Shown here piece by piece: positions 14,613 through 16,512 of a stretch of 16,512 nt of DNA. The stretch is taken from assembly GCA_030618505.1 (NCBI GenBank), contig JAUXDF010000024.1, forward strand, positions 1-16,512, written 5' to 3'. The notes under the pieces were generated by a model that made no database searches, was not told the origin of the DNA, and saw only the letters and a list, made by a program, of their open reading frames with translations. The DNA is from Spongiibacteraceae bacterium. Its GTDB lineage: Bacteria; Pseudomonadota; Gammaproteobacteria; Pseudomonadales; PIVM01. Each line of letters starts with the position of its first letter. Within the stretch, counting starts at the first letter, position 1. The position numbers and the translations under genes are program-made.

Positions 14613-16038
14613 CACTCCCCCCCTGCCCGGCGATATTTTTAACGGCCGCAATAAAACATTCGCCACGCTCTTCATAAGAGCTAAACATATCAAAGCTGGC
14701 ACAGGCCGGTGACAACAAGACCAGATCTCCCGGCTTCGTTTCGGCCATCGCCTTTTGTACGGCTTCCATCATGCTCTCTGCAAACAACACTTTGCTGGCA
14801 CTGGATAACACGCTTGCCAGCGTTTTAGCGGCTTGACCAATCAGCACTACCGCTTTCACATATTGACTAACAACATCACGTAAAATTGAAAAATCCGCAC
14901 CCTTACCTTCTCCTCCGGCAATTAACACGATTTTTCTTGTATGGTCTTTTTGCCTGCTACCTTTTTTTCCATTATCTTTTTCATTAGCGCTATCACTAGC
15001 ATTAAAACCTTCTATAGCCGCTAGCGTTGCGCCAACATTGGTGCCCTTGGAATCATTATAATAATCTACGCCCTGATAGTGACCAACAAACTGACAGCGA
15101 TGAGCCAGCCCAGTAAAACTTTTTAAGGCTGCAAGCATTTTGTCCTGAGCCAATCCTACCGCCTGTCCGAGCGCTAAAGCGGCCAGAGCATTCTCAATAT
15201 TGTGACTGCCAACCACCTTTAACTCGTCCACCGACAGCAAGACCTTTGATCCAATGGCAAGGTGTTTTTTTCCATCAATGACAAGTAGCCCATACTCACC
15301 GGCCTGCGGCTGATCAAGACCATAGCTAATTTGTTTTAAGGCGGGTGACACCGCACTACAATGATCACCGCGATTAACCACCGCCTGGCGCGCACCAATA
15401 AAAATTCGCTGCTTGGCTTGATGGTAAGCCTGCATATCGGCATAACGATCCATGTGATCAGCGCTCAGATTTAATACCACCGCCACATCCGCTGCCAGAC
15501 TGCCCAGGCGCTCTAGCTGAAAACTGGATAATTCCAGCACATACAGATCAATATCATCGCGCTCCTCACCCCGCTTATCGAGCAAGTCTAAAACAGCAAG
15601 CCCTATATTGCCGGCAACCGCCACACGAAGCCCACAGGCCGCAGCCATTTCACCCACCAACGTAGTAACGGTACTTTTTCCGTTGGAGCCAGTGATGGCA
15701 ATCACGGGCTTGCTGATAGCATCCCTGAACAAATCAATATCGCCTTTGACTGCGACACCTTTGGCTATCGCACTGGCAATTGCAGGCTCTGACAGAGAAA
15801 CGCCAGGACTGACAATAATCTCATCGGCAGTACACAGTACTTTTTCATCCAGACTGCCAAGAAGACAAGACTGTTGTGGGAATTCCTTTTTGAACGCTGC
15901 CAATTGTGGTGTTTGCTGACGACTATCCATTATTACAAAATCACGTTGACGAGCATGCAGAAAACGCGCGCAGGACAAACCGGTAAGGCCAAGCCCTACG
16001 ATCACGGTTTGCTTTTGTTGTGCGTTTAACTGCGTCAT
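14605..16038 (-). CDS. murD: UDP-N-acetylmuramoyl-L-alanine--D-glutamate ligase
   Basis: MurD adds D-Glu to UDP-MurNAc-L-Ala with ATP in the cytoplasm. The 477-residue product has the N-terminal VIVGLGLTGLS at 12-22, the ATP loop TGSNGKST at 116-123, SADHMDRY at 192-199, Lys209 (equivalent to the carbamylated Lys198 of E. coli), NDSKGTN at 328-334 and SPACASFDMFSSYEERG at 443-459. It is about 40 residues longer than E. coli MurD (438). Part of the excess is a polar, Lys-rich insertion at about 346-369, between the central and C-terminal domains, encoded by an A-rich tract with an A7 run (14962-14968). The ATG at 16036-16038 is preceded by a doubled AGGAT; mraY ends 24 bp before. Confidence 0.97.
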   Translation of the reverse strand: MTQLNAQQKQTVIVGLGLTGLSCARFLHARQRDFVIMDSRQQTPQLAAFKKEFPQQSCLLGSLDEKVLCTADEIIVSPGVSLSEPAIASAIAKGVAVKGDIDLFRDAISKPVIAITGSNGKSTVTTLVGEMAAACGLRVAVAGNIGLAVLDLLDKRGEERDDIDLYVLELSSFQLERLGSLAADVAVVLNLSADHMDRYADMQAYHQAKQRIFIGARQAVVNRGDHCSAVSPALKQISYGLDQPQAGEYGLLVIDGKKHLAIGSKVLLSVDELKVVGSHNIENALAALALGQAVGLAQDKMLAALKSFTGLAHRCQFVGHYQGVDYYNDSKGTNVGATLAAIEGFNASDSANEKDNGKKGSRQKDHTRKIVLIAGGEGKGADFSILRDVVSQYVKAVVLIGQAAKTLASVLSSASKVLFAESMMEAVQKAMAETKPGDLVLLSPACASFDMFSSYEERGECFIAAVKNIAGQGGSDE

Positions 16039-16062
16039 TTAAAAATAATCCTATCCTGTTTT

Positions 16063-16512
16063 CTAACGCAACTTTAAAGTTGCCAAACCAAACAACACCA
16101 ACATCACGGTGATTATCCAAAAACGGACAATGACTCTCGGCTCCGGCCAGCCCTTTAATTCAAAATGATGGTGAATCGGTGCCATCCGGAAAATTCTTTT
16201 TCCGGTTAATTTGAATGAGGCGACCTGTAAAATAACGGATACCGTTTCCATCACAAACACACCACCCATAATAAAAAACACAATCTCATGTCGAGTAATA
16301 ACCGCCACTACACCCAAGGCAGCGCCCAAAGCCAGTGCGCCAACATCGCCCATAAAAATCATTGCAGGATAGGTGTTAAACCACAAAAACCCTAGACCTG
16401 ACCCCACCATTGCAGCACAAAATATTGTCAGCTCACCCGCGCCAGGAATAAAGGGAATAGACAGATAATTAGCAAATTCAAAGTGACCAGTTAGATAACT
16501 AAATAATCCTAA
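16063..16512 (-). CDS. mraY: Phospho-N-acetylmuramoyl-pentapeptide transferase, C-terminal part
   Basis: MraY transfers phospho-MurNAc-pentapeptide to undecaprenyl phosphate, giving lipid I at the inner membrane. The reading frame is open to the window edge (16512) and gives the last 149 residues of a protein that is usually about 360 long, so the N-terminal half lies outside. The fragment contains several hydrophobic segments, GFLWFNTYPAMIFMGDVGALALG at fragment residues 41-63 in which Asp56 belongs to the catalytic acidic set, and RMAPIHHHFELKGWPEP, where His114-116 form the HHH motif. It ends ATLKLR, very like E. coli ATLKVR. It is the first gene of the run toward murD, 24 bp away. Confidence 0.97.
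   Translation of the reverse strand, partial: LGLFSYLTGHFEFANYLSIPFIPGAGELTIFCAAMVGSGLGFLWFNTYPAMIFMGDVGALALGAALGVVAVITRHEIVFFIMGGVFVMETVSVILQVASFKLTGKRIFRMAPIHHHFELKGWPEPRVIVRFWIITVMLVLFGLATLKLR

Noticed and set aside
14613..14702. Longer ftsW form starting inside murD
   Set aside because: It reads the opposite phase of the conserved MurD motif SPACASFDMF; the ATG at 14612 with 8-bp overlap is sufficient.

Overview
The window is a chromosomal stretch of a gammaproteobacterium carrying the distal half of the division and cell wall (dcw) cluster plus the genes that usually follow it. All 13 genes lie on the minus strand, so transcription runs from the right edge to the left: mraY (partial) - murD - ftsW - murG - murC - ddlB - ftsQ - ftsA - ftsZ - lpxC - M23 peptidase - secA - argJ. 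Base composition looks intermediate (mid-to-upper 40s % GC by eye). The order ddlB-ftsQ-ftsA-ftsZ-lpxC is the gammaproteobacterial one. An M23 peptidase gene between lpxC and secA, in place of secM, followed by argJ, resembles Pseudomonas and related marine lineages more than enterics. I infer a marine-type Pseudomonadales/Cellvibrionales-like gammaproteobacterium; genus cannot be told from the sequence.

Right part (about 8970-16512): mraY makes lipid I, murD and murC are ATP-dependent amino-acid ligases, murG makes lipid II, ftsW polymerises lipid II at the septum, ddlB makes D-Ala-D-Ala, and ftsQ is the divisome scaffold. The genes are packed tightly. Three successive junctions (murD/ftsW, ftsW/murG, murG/murC) each overlap by exactly 8 bp with the pattern (A/G)TGNNTAA. 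Middle part (5334-8895): ftsA and ftsZ form the cytokinetic ring, and lpxC commits UDP-acyl-GlcNAc to lipid A; short AT-rich gaps separate these genes. Left part (1-5195): a membrane-anchored M23 peptidase, the Sec motor ATPase secA, and argJ of the arginine acetyl cycle.

No gene is broken; only mraY is cut, by the window edge. There are no tRNAs, rRNAs, CRISPR arrays or insertion sequences, and no gap exceeds 175 bp. I find no undescribed multi-gene system. The oddest elements are small: a pair of REP-like palindromes with GTAG heads between secA and argJ, one of which supplies the secA stop codon; an in-frame 18-bp minisatellite inside murC; a lysine-rich insertion in MurD containing an A7 run; a hexanucleotide repeat that makes a ladder of stop codons after ftsQ; and a UUCG hairpin plus a 12-bp tandem repeat ahead of the peptidase gene.
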